From positions 62,001-126,000 of the forward strand of contig NZ_JAEQNB010000006.1 of assembly GCF_016722965.1 (NCBI RefSeq): 64,000 nucleotides of DNA, given 5' to 3'. Numbering within the stretch: the stretch's first letter is position 1; every line of letters starts with the position of its first letter. This DNA is from Tumebacillus amylolyticus (GTDB taxonomy: Bacteria; Bacillota; Bacilli; Tumebacillales; Tumebacillaceae). Positions 16,110 to 23,048 of this stretch are shown here, one piece after another. The position numbers and the translations under genes are program-made. The notes under the pieces were generated by a model, which was given only the letters and a program-made list of their open reading frames with translations, ran no database searches and was not told where the DNA came from.

Positions 16110-16781
16110 ATGTCACTGATCGAAGATATTCGTGTACTGGCAGCGGACGTCCGTGTCCGCTCTGTCAACCCGCGCGACCCGGTGCATGTGCGCACGCATC
16201 CGGACTCCTGGCGCTGTGTCGGCGTCGGCAACTCGGCGGCGGTGTTTCAACCGAAGGACCATCCAGAGTTGGCGATTAAGATCTACGCCCCCGAGTTTGA
16301 GGATGTGTGTGCCACCGAAGCGGGCATCTACGAACAGTTGGGGGACAATGAGTTTTTCCCGCGGTATTACGGGCGTGGAGAGGGCTTCCTCGTGATCGAG
16401 TACCGACCGGGCAAGAACCTCTACGACTGCCTCGTGCAGGGCGTCGAAATTCCGGAGCAAGCGATTCATGACGTGGACACGGCGATTGCGTATGCGCAAA
16501 GCAGAGGGTTGAACCCCTCCGACATTCATGTAAAAAATGTCCTCGTCCACAACGGACGAGGCCATCTCGTCGATGTCTCCGATTATCGCGAACTAGGCGA
16601 CTGTAAGCGTTGGCCGGACCTGAAGTCCGCGTATTACGATTACTACCGCAACCTGTACCGACCGGGACTCACGGTGCCCTCCTGGGTGCTGGAAACGATC
16701 CGCAAGTGGTATAAGTCCCCCGAGGGCGGCTCCTCGAACATCGGGACGTTTGCGGAGCGGATTATCCGGATGTTTTTTTGA
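16110..16781 (+). CDS. small protein-kinase-like protein
   Basis: A 223-aa protein resembling the short Ser/Thr kinase-like proteins of Bacillales. Seen: a degenerate N-lobe (GVGNSAAVFQ...LAIKIYAP with the Lys of AIKIY, then a Glu-bearing helix), hinge VIEYRPGKNLYDCL, a catalytic-loop variant DIHVKNVLV (Asp and Asn kept, HRD changed), and DVS in place of DFG. The C-lobe is short. It could be an active kinase of the lipopolysaccharide-kinase/RIO-like type or a pseudokinase. The start is ATG 16110 with GGAGAGGGGA 9 bases upstream. No partner gene is evident. Confidence 0.78.
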   Translation: MSLIEDIRVLAADVRVRSVNPRDPVHVRTHPDSWRCVGVGNSAAVFQPKDHPELAIKIYAPEFEDVCATEAGIYEQLGDNEFFPRYYGRGEGFLVIEYRPGKNLYDCLVQGVEIPEQAIHDVDTAIAYAQSRGLNPSDIHVKNVLVHNGRGHLVDVSDYRELGDCKRWPDLKSAYYDYYRNLYRPGLTVPSWVLETIRKWYKSPEGGSSNIGTFAERIIRMFF

Positions 16782-16840
16782 AAATGCAGACAATCTAGCA
16801 TCCCAACATAAAATTACCTGAGATTTTTCGTCACGAATCG

Positions 16841-16849
16841 TGCTATACT
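16841..16849 (+). promoter_or_regulatory. extended -10 promoter
   Basis: TGCTATACT is an extended -10 (TGnTATACT) with no clear -35. GTGCTA and TAGCAC flank the site as an inverted repeat (16840-16845 and 16857-16862), which could be an operator. Confidence 0.4.
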
Positions 16850-16855
16850 CCAGAT

Positions 16856-16934
16856 GTAGCACTTCTAACTCGAACAACGACAATCTGGTTGAGACCCCGC
16901 TAATTGAGGAATTGGCGGGGCTTTTTTTTATTTC
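16856..16934 (+). ncRNA. candidate small RNA of about 78 nt
   Basis: No reading frame of note lies between the extended -10 promoter and a very strong terminator (11-bp stem CCCCGCTAATT with its complement, one G-T pair, loop GAGG, then eight T). An additional weak stem CTCGAAC/GTTGAG precedes it. The promoter-terminator pairing with nothing coding between suggests a small RNA; read-through of the upstream gene into the terminator is the alternative. Confidence 0.4.
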
Positions 16935-16935
16935 A

Positions 16936-17002
16936 GTACATATTCGGCGAGGACGGCTTGCAACTCGTAGTTGTTGATGTTTTTTTCGAGATGCTAGTAC
17001 CG
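16936..17002 (-). pseudogene. possible gene remnant
   Basis: On the minus strand the bases read LEKNINNYELQAVLAEYVLK then TAA, with no start codon or ribosome binding site. This looks like the last ~20 codons of a lost gene. It lies between the candidate small RNA and a terminator. The reading is short enough to be chance. Confidence 0.25.
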
Positions 17003-17036
17003 GCAAAAGCCCGTCCCTGTTGAGGACGGGCTTTGC
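17003..17036. terminator. terminator
   Basis: The stem AAAGCCCGTCC/GGACGGGCTTT lies directly downstream of the minus-strand 90-aa gene. Confidence 0.8.
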
Positions 17037-17037
17037 G

Positions 17038-17310
17038 CTATGGTTTTTGCTTTTTGGAGAGATTGGCGAGGCCTTTGACCACTTGTCGGACCGTGTTGTA
17101 GTTTTCCGGTGTCAGGTAGTCTTTGAACGTTTTGGGTTGGTTGGGTTTCGGGGGGGTTTGTCCAAGGGGTTGAGGAGGAGCGCCAATCCGCCGTTTCACA
17201 CCGCGATGAATCATCCTGGACATCTCATGAAAGGAATCATGTTGGACGATTTTCGCTGCATGTTGTGTCAGTTTGAGAAAGGTATCGAATTTCACCAGTA
17301 CATCACCCAT
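17038..17310 (-). CDS. hypothetical protein
   Basis: A 90-aa protein with an amphipathic N-terminal helix (VLVKFDTFLKLTQHAAKIVQHD), a Pro/Gln-rich middle (PPQPLGQTPPKPNQP) and a C-terminal helix YNTVRQVVKGLANLSKKQKP. The overall pattern recalls small coat or YqfQ-like proteins, but I cannot match it. ATG at 17310 is the only reasonable start and has no good ribosome binding site, so the start is uncertain. It ends at a terminator. Confidence 0.55.
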   Translation of the reverse strand: MGDVLVKFDTFLKLTQHAAKIVQHDSFHEMSRMIHRGVKRRIGAPPQPLGQTPPKPNQPKTFKDYLTPENYNTVRQVVKGLANLSKKQKP

Positions 17311-17437
17311 AACTAGTATATTCAGCAGGAGTGAATTTGTTTTGGTTGCCTGTCCTTGCAGGAAGTGGTACATAGGTACAGAAGTATGGAAATACAGTGA
17401 AAAACAGAATCGAGGATGAAGGGGCTGTCGGCAGGCA

Positions 17438-17857
17438 GTGAAACGCTTTTTTGGAATTCTGGCGGGTGCTACAGCGGCTGAGATGAGTTTGCATATCGAT
17501 GATGCATTCGCTATGAGCTTGCAAGCGACGACGATGGCTTCGAGGATCGGGGCTGTTTTTTTGGGCGTTTTGATCCTGTTCGTTCTGATGCTGGTCATTC
17601 GTCGCTTTTTTGCGGCGGCCTTTTTCAATGGGTTTGTCGTGGCTTGCGGGTTGTTTCTGAGTTTTGATATTGTGGTGTTTCATTGGATCTTCCAGTTGCA
17701 CCGATTGACGAACGGCCCGGAAGCGAATTGGTTGGAGCCGATCTTTGTCGTGTTTGGGTCATTGGCTGTTTTTTATGGATTGCGAAGAGAGTTGTTGAGA
17801 GGGAGGGTTCTACTTGTCAAACCAATGGGAAGTCAAGCAACTCGTGGAGCCGAGTGA
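17438..17857 (+). CDS. small membrane protein, DUF2243-like
   Basis: A 139-aa protein with two or three membrane segments (about 35-55, 60-80 and 97-113). The stretch FHWIFQLHRLTNGPEANWLEP resembles the 'H-x-x-x-Q-W/L-H' signature of DUF2243 membrane proteins, though only one copy is present. GTG 17438 is the likely start, with AAGGGG 13 bases away; it is weak. The GNAT gene overlaps its 3' end by 44 bases, so they form one unit. Confidence 0.6.
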   Translation: MKRFFGILAGATAAEMSLHIDDAFAMSLQATTMASRIGAVFLGVLILFVLMLVIRRFFAAAFFNGFVVACGLFLSFDIVVFHWIFQLHRLTNGPEANWLEPIFVVFGSLAVFYGLRRELLRGRVLLVKPMGSQATRGAE

Positions 17858-18323
17858 GAAGGACTTGGAGCAGCTCTCGAACTTGCTGATCGATGTCGTG
17901 GCGGATGGTGCGTCTGTGGGGTTTTTGCCACCGTTGGGTGAAGCGGACGCTCGTACCTATTGGAAAGGCGTGTGGGCTCCCGGCGTTACGGTGTGGAGTG
18001 TATCTCTAGAGGGGACCCTCATCGGAACGGTTCAATTGCACGAAGCGCACAGCCAGAACGGCAAGCACCGCGCGGAGATCGCCAAACTGATGGTCCACTC
18101 CGATTGCAGAGGCCGTGGAATCGCCCGCGCCCTGATGAACGTCGCCGAAAAAAGCGCACGCGACCAAGGGCGCACGCTGCTCGTCTTGGACACCCGAGCA
18201 GGCGACCCGTCCAATTCGCTGTACCAATCCCTCGGTTTCATCGAAGCCGGACGAATCCCGAACTACGCCCGGTCTGCGGACGGGAACTTGGACGAGACGG
18301 TTTTTTATTACAAGCATTTTTAA
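17814..18323 (+). CDS. GNAT-family N-acetyltransferase
   Basis: A 169-aa acetyl-CoA-dependent acetyltransferase. Seen: strand IGTVQLHEA, the acetyl-CoA motif A region AEIAKLMVHSDCRGRGIARALMNVAEKSA (R/Q-x-x-G-x-G/A as RGRGIA), then LVLDTRAGDPSNSLYQSLGF (motif B with Tyr) and the C-terminal VFYYKHF. The substrate is not predictable; the tail resembles enzymes acting on small amines or antibiotics. The start is TTG 17814 behind GAGGGAGGG (6 bases). It overlaps the preceding membrane protein gene. Confidence 0.88.
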   Translation: MSNQWEVKQLVEPSEKDLEQLSNLLIDVVADGASVGFLPPLGEADARTYWKGVWAPGVTVWSVSLEGTLIGTVQLHEAHSQNGKHRAEIAKLMVHSDCRGRGIARALMNVAEKSARDQGRTLLVLDTRAGDPSNSLYQSLGFIEAGRIPNYARSADGNLDETVFYYKHF

Positions 18324-18469
18324 CTCCCGGCACCGCAACAGCTGTGGAGATGAAGCAACTTCCGAATAGACAAGCCGACCGGGAGCGAGAACAGGGCAAT
18401 GGAGAGCAAGATCAGGACCATCACGATTGCTTTGATCCGCTCACGTCTTGCTTCATGTCGGTCATTCAT
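18320..18469 (-). CDS. small single-pass membrane protein
   Basis: A 49-aa protein on the minus strand, shorter than a normal gene cut-off. A charged N-terminus (MNDRHEARRERIKAI) leads into one membrane helix VMVLILLSIALFSLPVGLSI and a short tail with CC. AAGGTGG lies 10 bases before the ATG. Its stop overlaps the end of the convergent GNAT gene by 4 bases. The arrangement (basic cytoplasmic head, one helix) is typical of small regulatory membrane proteins. No family recognised. Confidence 0.5.
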   Translation of the reverse strand: MNDRHEARRERIKAIVMVLILLSIALFSLPVGLSIRKLLHLHSCCGAGS

Positions 18470-18544
18470 CAAGGGCGCACCACCTTTTCTTCTATTTAGT
18501 CGGATTCACCTCGAAAGAAGTTACACAGGAAGGAGGTTCTTCGC

Positions 18545-19105
18545 TTGACCAAGGTACTTTCTATCTTCGTCGTCCTGCTCGCAGCAGGTACTCTAACCGC
18601 CTGTTCACCTGTATCGCAAACGAACACCTCAACTCTGCCGGACGGCGCCGTCCAATGGGCGTTCACACAAGCAGATCAGCATCCGGACAAGGTCTTAACG
18701 GAACAGATCGGCAAAGCAACCAAGACCCTCGACATCGCCATCTACTCGCTGACCGAGGACGGCATCGTCCAGGGCATCCTCGACGCGAAAAAACGCGGCG
18801 TCACCGTCCGCATCATCACCGACAAGCAACAGATGGGCAACAAAACCCAAACGGAAAAGCTCAAACTTCTGAAAAAATCCGGCATCCCGATCAAATACAA
18901 CACCCACTCCGGCCTCATGCATCTCAAAGTCACGATCATCGACGGAGTCGAATGCACGACCGGTTCTTTCAATTACAGCAACCAAGCCTCCACCTCCAAC
19001 GACGAAGTTCTGCTCGTCGTCAAGGACGCCAAGGCCACTCAAGCTTTCGAAGACCAGTTTCAACGCATGTGGGATGACAAGAAGGGGTTCACCGACTACA
19101 AATAA
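18545..19105 (+). CDS. phospholipase D-like lipoprotein (Nuc-type)
   Basis: A 186-aa lipoprotein: a lipobox LTAC with Cys20 ends the signal peptide. The mature part holds one PLD catalytic motif, H126-x-K128-x4-D133 followed by G140-S141-x-N143 (HLKVTIIDG...GSFN). A single motif means that two chains form the active site, as in the Nuc endonuclease, so it may be an outer-surface nuclease or phosphodiesterase. The start is TTG 18545 behind GGAAGGAGG. It ends in a strong terminator. The substrate is unknown. Confidence 0.88.
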   Translation: MTKVLSIFVVLLAAGTLTACSPVSQTNTSTLPDGAVQWAFTQADQHPDKVLTEQIGKATKTLDIAIYSLTEDGIVQGILDAKKRGVTVRIITDKQQMGNKTQTEKLKLLKKSGIPIKYNTHSGLMHLKVTIIDGVECTTGSFNYSNQASTSNDEVLLVVKDAKATQAFEDQFQRMWDDKKGFTDYK

Positions 19106-19111
19106 GTCAAC

Positions 19112-19152
19112 AAAAAAACTCTCGTGCCGCTCAAGTGGCACGAGAGTTTTTT
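19112..19152 (+). terminator. terminator
   Basis: A 16-bp stem AAAAAACTCTCGTGCC with its complement and a T-tract after the PLD gene. Confidence 0.88.
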
Positions 19153-19164
19153 CTACCTGGTAAG

Positions 19165-19710
19165 TTATCGGTTTGTGAGGGTACGCCCTCGTTTCGCATC
19201 GTGAAGCAGCGATTTCAGGAGAGGCTTGAGTTCCAACGGGACTTCCTGCGGGATGACGGACGCGAAAATTTCTTGTGTGCGGGCCAGTCGTTCGTCGCGG
19301 TTTTTACGGACATAATCGTACAACTCCTCACCGCGCCCCCCGTTCGGAAGTAGGAAGGAGTAGGGCGACTCTTCCAACATCAGAAGGGAGAGTCGAACAA
19401 CTTGAAGCTTTTCATCCGGTTCAAACAGCAAGTAATTGCCGCGTTCCGAAGAGAACACCCCACTGCGCAGGAGCGCCGGTTGGAAGTTCATCAAGCGCGT
19501 GCGGACATGATCCAACTGTGCCACCATCTCCTCCAACGGCCCAAAACTCAAGCGGTGGGCCAATCGCTCCTGACCGTCTTCGAGCAGGCTCCATGTGCAG
19601 TGTTGGAGATTGACGTCCCCTTGCTGGGAGGGAGGCAAGTTCAAACAGTCCTCCAAAGTCAGCAAGTCGCTTGTGATTCCGCGATAGAGAGCCAGTTGTA
19701 GTCTGTTCAC
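19165..19710 (-). CDS. hypothetical protein, partner of the repeat protein
   Basis: A 181-aa soluble, mostly helical protein: LQLALYRGITSDLLTLEDCLN..., a central LSFGPLEEMVAQLDHVRTRL helix, a strand region YLLFEPDEKLQVVRLSLLML and a charged C-terminus. No signal peptide or known motif. It starts at a GTG with AAGGAGG, 12 bases after the stop of the 837-aa repeat protein, so they are co-transcribed and perhaps translationally coupled. A chaperone, adaptor or immunity-type partner is possible, by position only. Confidence 0.78.
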   Translation of the reverse strand: MNRLQLALYRGITSDLLTLEDCLNLPPSQQGDVNLQHCTWSLLEDGQERLAHRLSFGPLEEMVAQLDHVRTRLMNFQPALLRSGVFSSERGNYLLFEPDEKLQVVRLSLLMLEESPYSFLLPNGGRGEELYDYVRKNRDERLARTQEIFASVIPQEVPLELKPLLKSLLHDAKRGRTLTNR

Positions 19711-19722
19711 AAGACAGCCTCC

Positions 19723-22236
19723 TTAAATAGCATGACCAAGCAGTCGACCGATCGCGACCAGTTCGGCTGCGTAGATTTGCGTCATGCCTCCGCCGGTCGG
19801 ATACATCTGGTTGATATAGGTGGGGTACGTCGTGCGGCCCCCGCCACCGATGAAGGTGGCCCCGAACTGTTGCACGCCGACTCGGTCTGTGCCAACGAGA
19901 CCTTGGAACACGCCGGCCCATGCCGCTTGGTCTGCAATGTTTTGCGCCGCCGGATTTGCAGGCAAAGGAATCATCATCGCTTCCACATCGGTTCCCGCCG
20001 GGTACAACGAAGACCGAACATCCCGTGTACAGTTGGCGTACGTGAATTCGAAATGTTCAAATGTGTGCCCGTTTTCAACGTGGAAGACCCGCTCTTGCCG
20101 AATATTCAACCTGACATTATAGGGCGCGACGCCACCACCGGGAGCTCTCGTAAACGTCACCGAATTCAAGGTGGCGCCGCCGGTCCCCCCATGACCACGA
20201 GGACCCGGTTGACCCACGAAGGTAGGAGCATGTCCAATAACTGCCGCCCAACTGAGAGTCCCGCCGACCGCACTGGACCCCGAAGCGCTGCGCACACTTG
20301 CGGCTGCCCAATTGTGTGTATGAGACAGGTCGAGGAGGTCGACCGTCTCGGCATCCGTAGGAGCACCCGCCTGTGCACGAACGTGGGCGATGGTTTGACC
20401 GATTTGAGCGGCCCCCCAGGTTGCGATCAGATTCATACATGCGGTTGCCGCGTTCGGCGTGCTGAGGAAACCTTGCAGGTTGGCCGCTGTCATGCCGGCT
20501 GCGCGGGCACTTGCTGACAATTGCCCCACCTGAAGCGGGGTCAGGCCCGCGGTGATCAGGGCATAACTGGAAGCGTTGAATCCGGGGGTATTGATCAACC
20601 CGCCAAGGTTGGCCGGTGCCAAACCGCTTGCACTCGCAGATGCTGCAAATTTGGCCAGTTCAGAGGCAGACCATCCGGCCGTGAGCATCGCGTAACTTGC
20701 GGCGGGGAAGTTTCCTTGCGAGAGCAGGGTTTTGACTTGATTGCCTGCGATTCCTGAATTCAACACTTCTCCAAGGAACAAGCCCAGATTATTAGCTGTC
20801 CACGAAGCCACCAACATCGCTTGCACCAAAGCCGGCAGCCCGGGGAGTGCGAGGAACGTTTGCAAAGTTCCCGGGAGAACGCCCGCATTCAACGCATGTC
20901 CGATGAAGGTACCAAACGAAACGGCAGCCCAGCCACCGGTGATGACTCCTCCGAGGGTCGCGATCATCCCGCCTGTCGCGAGCATCGCTTGCACGTTGGA
21001 TGCCGTAACTCCCGCAAGTCGTACGGCTGCCAGAAATTGCGCGACTTGAACGGGGGACAAGCCTGTACCGATCAGACTTGCGCTAGACGCCGGTATTCCA
21101 TTTGTACTCAGTAATTCTTGGATCTGATCGGGATTCAGAGTGGCTGCGTGCAAGGCGGCTACGAACGTTCCGAACGAATCGGGAGCCCAAGTTGCATTCA
21201 GCATTTCCAAACTGGATGCGGGAAAACCGGCGTTTTTCACAAGCTTTTGCAAGGCATCTGCCGCCATGCCGCTTTCCACGGCCGTACCCAAGAAAGCACC
21301 GAGTTGAGAAGCCGTCCACCCTGCTGTGATCATGTTGTACAGATCGGCAACGAAGTCATTTTCCAACAGCGTTTGCAAACCTGCGGCTTGTGCGGTAGCT
21401 TTCAGGGCAGTTCCGATGAACGACCCGAAACTTGCGGTATTCCAACCCGAGCTAAGGGCTTTGGAAAGGATTTCAGCGAATCCGGCACCGCCCGCCAGCG
21501 TTTCAAGCAAAGCAGCGGCCAGCCCGGTGGCGCGAACTCCGTGGACAAACGCGGTGATGTCGTCATCTGTACATTTGGTTTGCAAGGCTTTTATCATGGA
21601 ACTGGCTTTCTCGCCGGTGATCTGGCCGGCAGGGCAGAGGTCGTTGGACAGGGACGTGATGTGAGCGGCCGACGTTGTGGAAGGCAAGCGCAACATCCAT
21701 TCTACGTCAGCAGCATCAAGATCCGGACAATTCGTGAGAACGTGCGCCGCGTCGGCGGAGGAACGCCCGTTTTTCACAGCGGGCGCGACTTTTAGGAGGG
21801 ATGGAACCGTGCAAGTGGTCACTGCGGCGAGAATCAACATGTCGTCGGGAGTCGGCAAAGCCGCCAAGAGATCAAGCGTTTCCTGCGCTGTCCGTTTATG
21901 TGTCACAACCGCTTCTGCGATCTGGGACAAACTGCTCTCCTCATACTCTTGGGTGAAACCGTCTGCCAACGTTTTGGCATCACCGTTTGGGACATGGAGC
22001 CCGATTAATTTTTGTTCGACCTCTTCGCTGCGTTGGACAACTCCTTGTGTGGACGCGACGTGCCCGCGCAACAGTTGGCTGACTTTGGCGTTGCCAATTG
22101 AGCGTTGCAACGCCATGAGGGAGGCCGGATTCAGACCGTGAGAGGGTGTTGTAGGACGAGACGCCTGTGACACCGGGGTTTGCGGGTCGCGGCGTGGGAC
22201 ACTTTTGTTTACGTTTTGTGGAACTCGGCTGCTCAT
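19723..22236 (-). CDS. large protein with eCIS-cargo-like N-terminus and 43-aa helical repeats
   Basis: An 837-aa protein. Residues 37-69 hold LMALQRSIGNAKVSQLL...VVQR, a pattern seen at the N-termini of proteins linked to extracellular contractile injection systems. Residues 71-260 are helical. Residues 262-604 are eight tandem 42-43-aa repeats of the type 'TAGW-(S/T)A-x2-LG-x-FL...', with a degenerate ninth. Residues about 640-837 form a Gly/strand-rich C-terminal domain with RQERVFHVENGHTFEHFEFTYANCTRD, of unknown function. There is no secretion signal. GGAGG lies before the ATG. No sheath, tube or baseplate gene is in the window. It could be a cargo, an effector or a structural protein. 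Confidence 0.8.
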   Translation of the reverse strand: MSSRVPQNVNKSVPRRDPQTPVSQASRPTTPSHGLNPASLMALQRSIGNAKVSQLLRGHVASTQGVVQRSEEVEQKLIGLHVPNGDAKTLADGFTQEYEESSLSQIAEAVVTHKRTAQETLDLLAALPTPDDMLILAAVTTCTVPSLLKVAPAVKNGRSSADAAHVLTNCPDLDAADVEWMLRLPSTTSAAHITSLSNDLCPAGQITGEKASSMIKALQTKCTDDDITAFVHGVRATGLAAALLETLAGGAGFAEILSKALSSGWNTASFGSFIGTALKATAQAAGLQTLLENDFVADLYNMITAGWTASQLGAFLGTAVESGMAADALQKLVKNAGFPASSLEMLNATWAPDSFGTFVAALHAATLNPDQIQELLSTNGIPASSASLIGTGLSPVQVAQFLAAVRLAGVTASNVQAMLATGGMIATLGGVITGGWAAVSFGTFIGHALNAGVLPGTLQTFLALPGLPALVQAMLVASWTANNLGLFLGEVLNSGIAGNQVKTLLSQGNFPAASYAMLTAGWSASELAKFAASASASGLAPANLGGLINTPGFNASSYALITAGLTPLQVGQLSASARAAGMTAANLQGFLSTPNAATACMNLIATWGAAQIGQTIAHVRAQAGAPTDAETVDLLDLSHTHNWAAASVRSASGSSAVGGTLSWAAVIGHAPTFVGQPGPRGHGGTGGATLNSVTFTRAPGGGVAPYNVRLNIRQERVFHVENGHTFEHFEFTYANCTRDVRSSLYPAGTDVEAMMIPLPANPAAQNIADQAAWAGVFQGLVGTDRVGVQQFGATFIGGGGRTTYPTYINQMYPTGGGMTQIYAAELVAIGRLLGHAI
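20425..21453 (-). repeat. eight tandem protein repeats of 42-43 codons
   Basis: Within the 837-aa protein. Units begin SSGW, TAGW, NATW, GTGL, TGGW, VASW, TAGW and TAGL. Conserved positions are Trp/Leu at 4, a hydrophobic at 9, Phe/Leu near 12, a hydrophobic pair at 29-30 and Leu/Ile at 43. The DNA units are clearly diverged, so they are not recent copies. Confidence 0.85.
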
Positions 22237-22295
22237 GAGCAGTTGAGCCTCCTTTAGTATTGGCGAATAAGTTGTTTACTTCTTCGTGGACGATT

Positions 22296-22338
22296 AAAAA
22301 GCCTCCTGCCCACAGAACTGTGGACAGGAGGCTTTTTT
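22296..22338. terminator. bidirectional terminator
   Basis: The stem AAAAAGCCTCCTG...CCACAG with its complement has one bulge and T/A tracts. It lies between the repeat-protein gene start and the end of the C39-like gene. Confidence 0.85.
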
Positions 22339-22340
22339 TC

Positions 22341-22934
22341 TTATTTCACCGTCACTGCCTGCTGGCCCAACTGCTCCCACCGCAGGCGGAAGAGATCGCG
22401 GGGATAGTGTTCTTGGTTGCCTGTGTGCGGGTCGTTGATGATGACAAACTCCTCCGAATACCCGACCAGCGTCATGCAATGCTCAGGCGACTGCCATTGA
22501 ATCATCGTCCCCGAACCGTCGATGTCTTCCCAGAGCGTCGTTTTGCGCGGTTCCTTCAATTCAATCGTCGCCCACACGACCACCGGACGCTCTCGGTCGA
22601 TCTCCAACAGCAACTCCTCGAAACTCAACCCCGTCAAATCGAGCGCCCGCCCCGGCAGAAACTTCTCCAACGTCTGTGCAATCGGCCCGTGGAACGTACC
22701 GTAGCTTTCTTTATCATACGGGTCCCCGATAAACGCCCGATACGGATTGCCGCCCAGGAGCTTTCCCTCTTGCTCAAACGGATTCGGCTCTTTCACCAGC
22801 GCGTCGGCCACGGTCTCTTTTTCAACCTCGACGCCCGCCCAACGCAACAGCATGGTCAGCGCTGTCGCTTCACAGCCGGTCGGAAGCACCGGATATTGTC
22901 CAATGACCTCCACATTTGAAACGATCTTGCTCAT
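22341..22934 (-). CDS. C39-like cysteine peptidase
   Basis: A 197-aa single-domain member of the peptidase C39-like family. Seen: Cys21 in LPTGCEATAL (the usual start of the domain), His152 in SPEHCMTLVGY and Asp168 in IINDPHTG, a complete Cys-His-Asp triad. It has no signal peptide or membrane segment, unlike secreted YvpB-like members, so it may act inside the cell or be exported otherwise. No transporter or leader peptide gene is adjacent. It lies alone, ended by a terminator. Confidence 0.85.
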   Translation of the reverse strand: MSKIVSNVEVIGQYPVLPTGCEATALTMLLRWAGVEVEKETVADALVKEPNPFEQEGKLLGGNPYRAFIGDPYDKESYGTFHGPIAQTLEKFLPGRALDLTGLSFEELLLEIDRERPVVVWATIELKEPRKTTLWEDIDGSGTMIQWQSPEHCMTLVGYSEEFVIINDPHTGNQEHYPRDLFRLRWEQLGQQAVTVK

Positions 22935-23048
22935 AAAAAAAGTCCCTCGCTCTCCAATTCAATATGTTGCCTTCTTCATTCGACGCGTATACCGCCCAGT
23001 ACCTTCCACCCATACTAAGAAAAAAGGTGAATGGAAAGGGGGATTGCC

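Noticed and set aside
17960-18499. A 179-aa plus-strand frame across the GNAT gene end
   Set aside because: It is an out-of-frame shadow with Arg/Pro-rich composition; the GNAT frame and the minus-strand 49-aa gene explain the bases.
19723-22236. Calling the 837-aa gene a confirmed toxin or injection-system effector
   Set aside because: The C-terminal domain has no recognised catalytic motif and no injection apparatus is present, so only the N-terminal likeness is reported.
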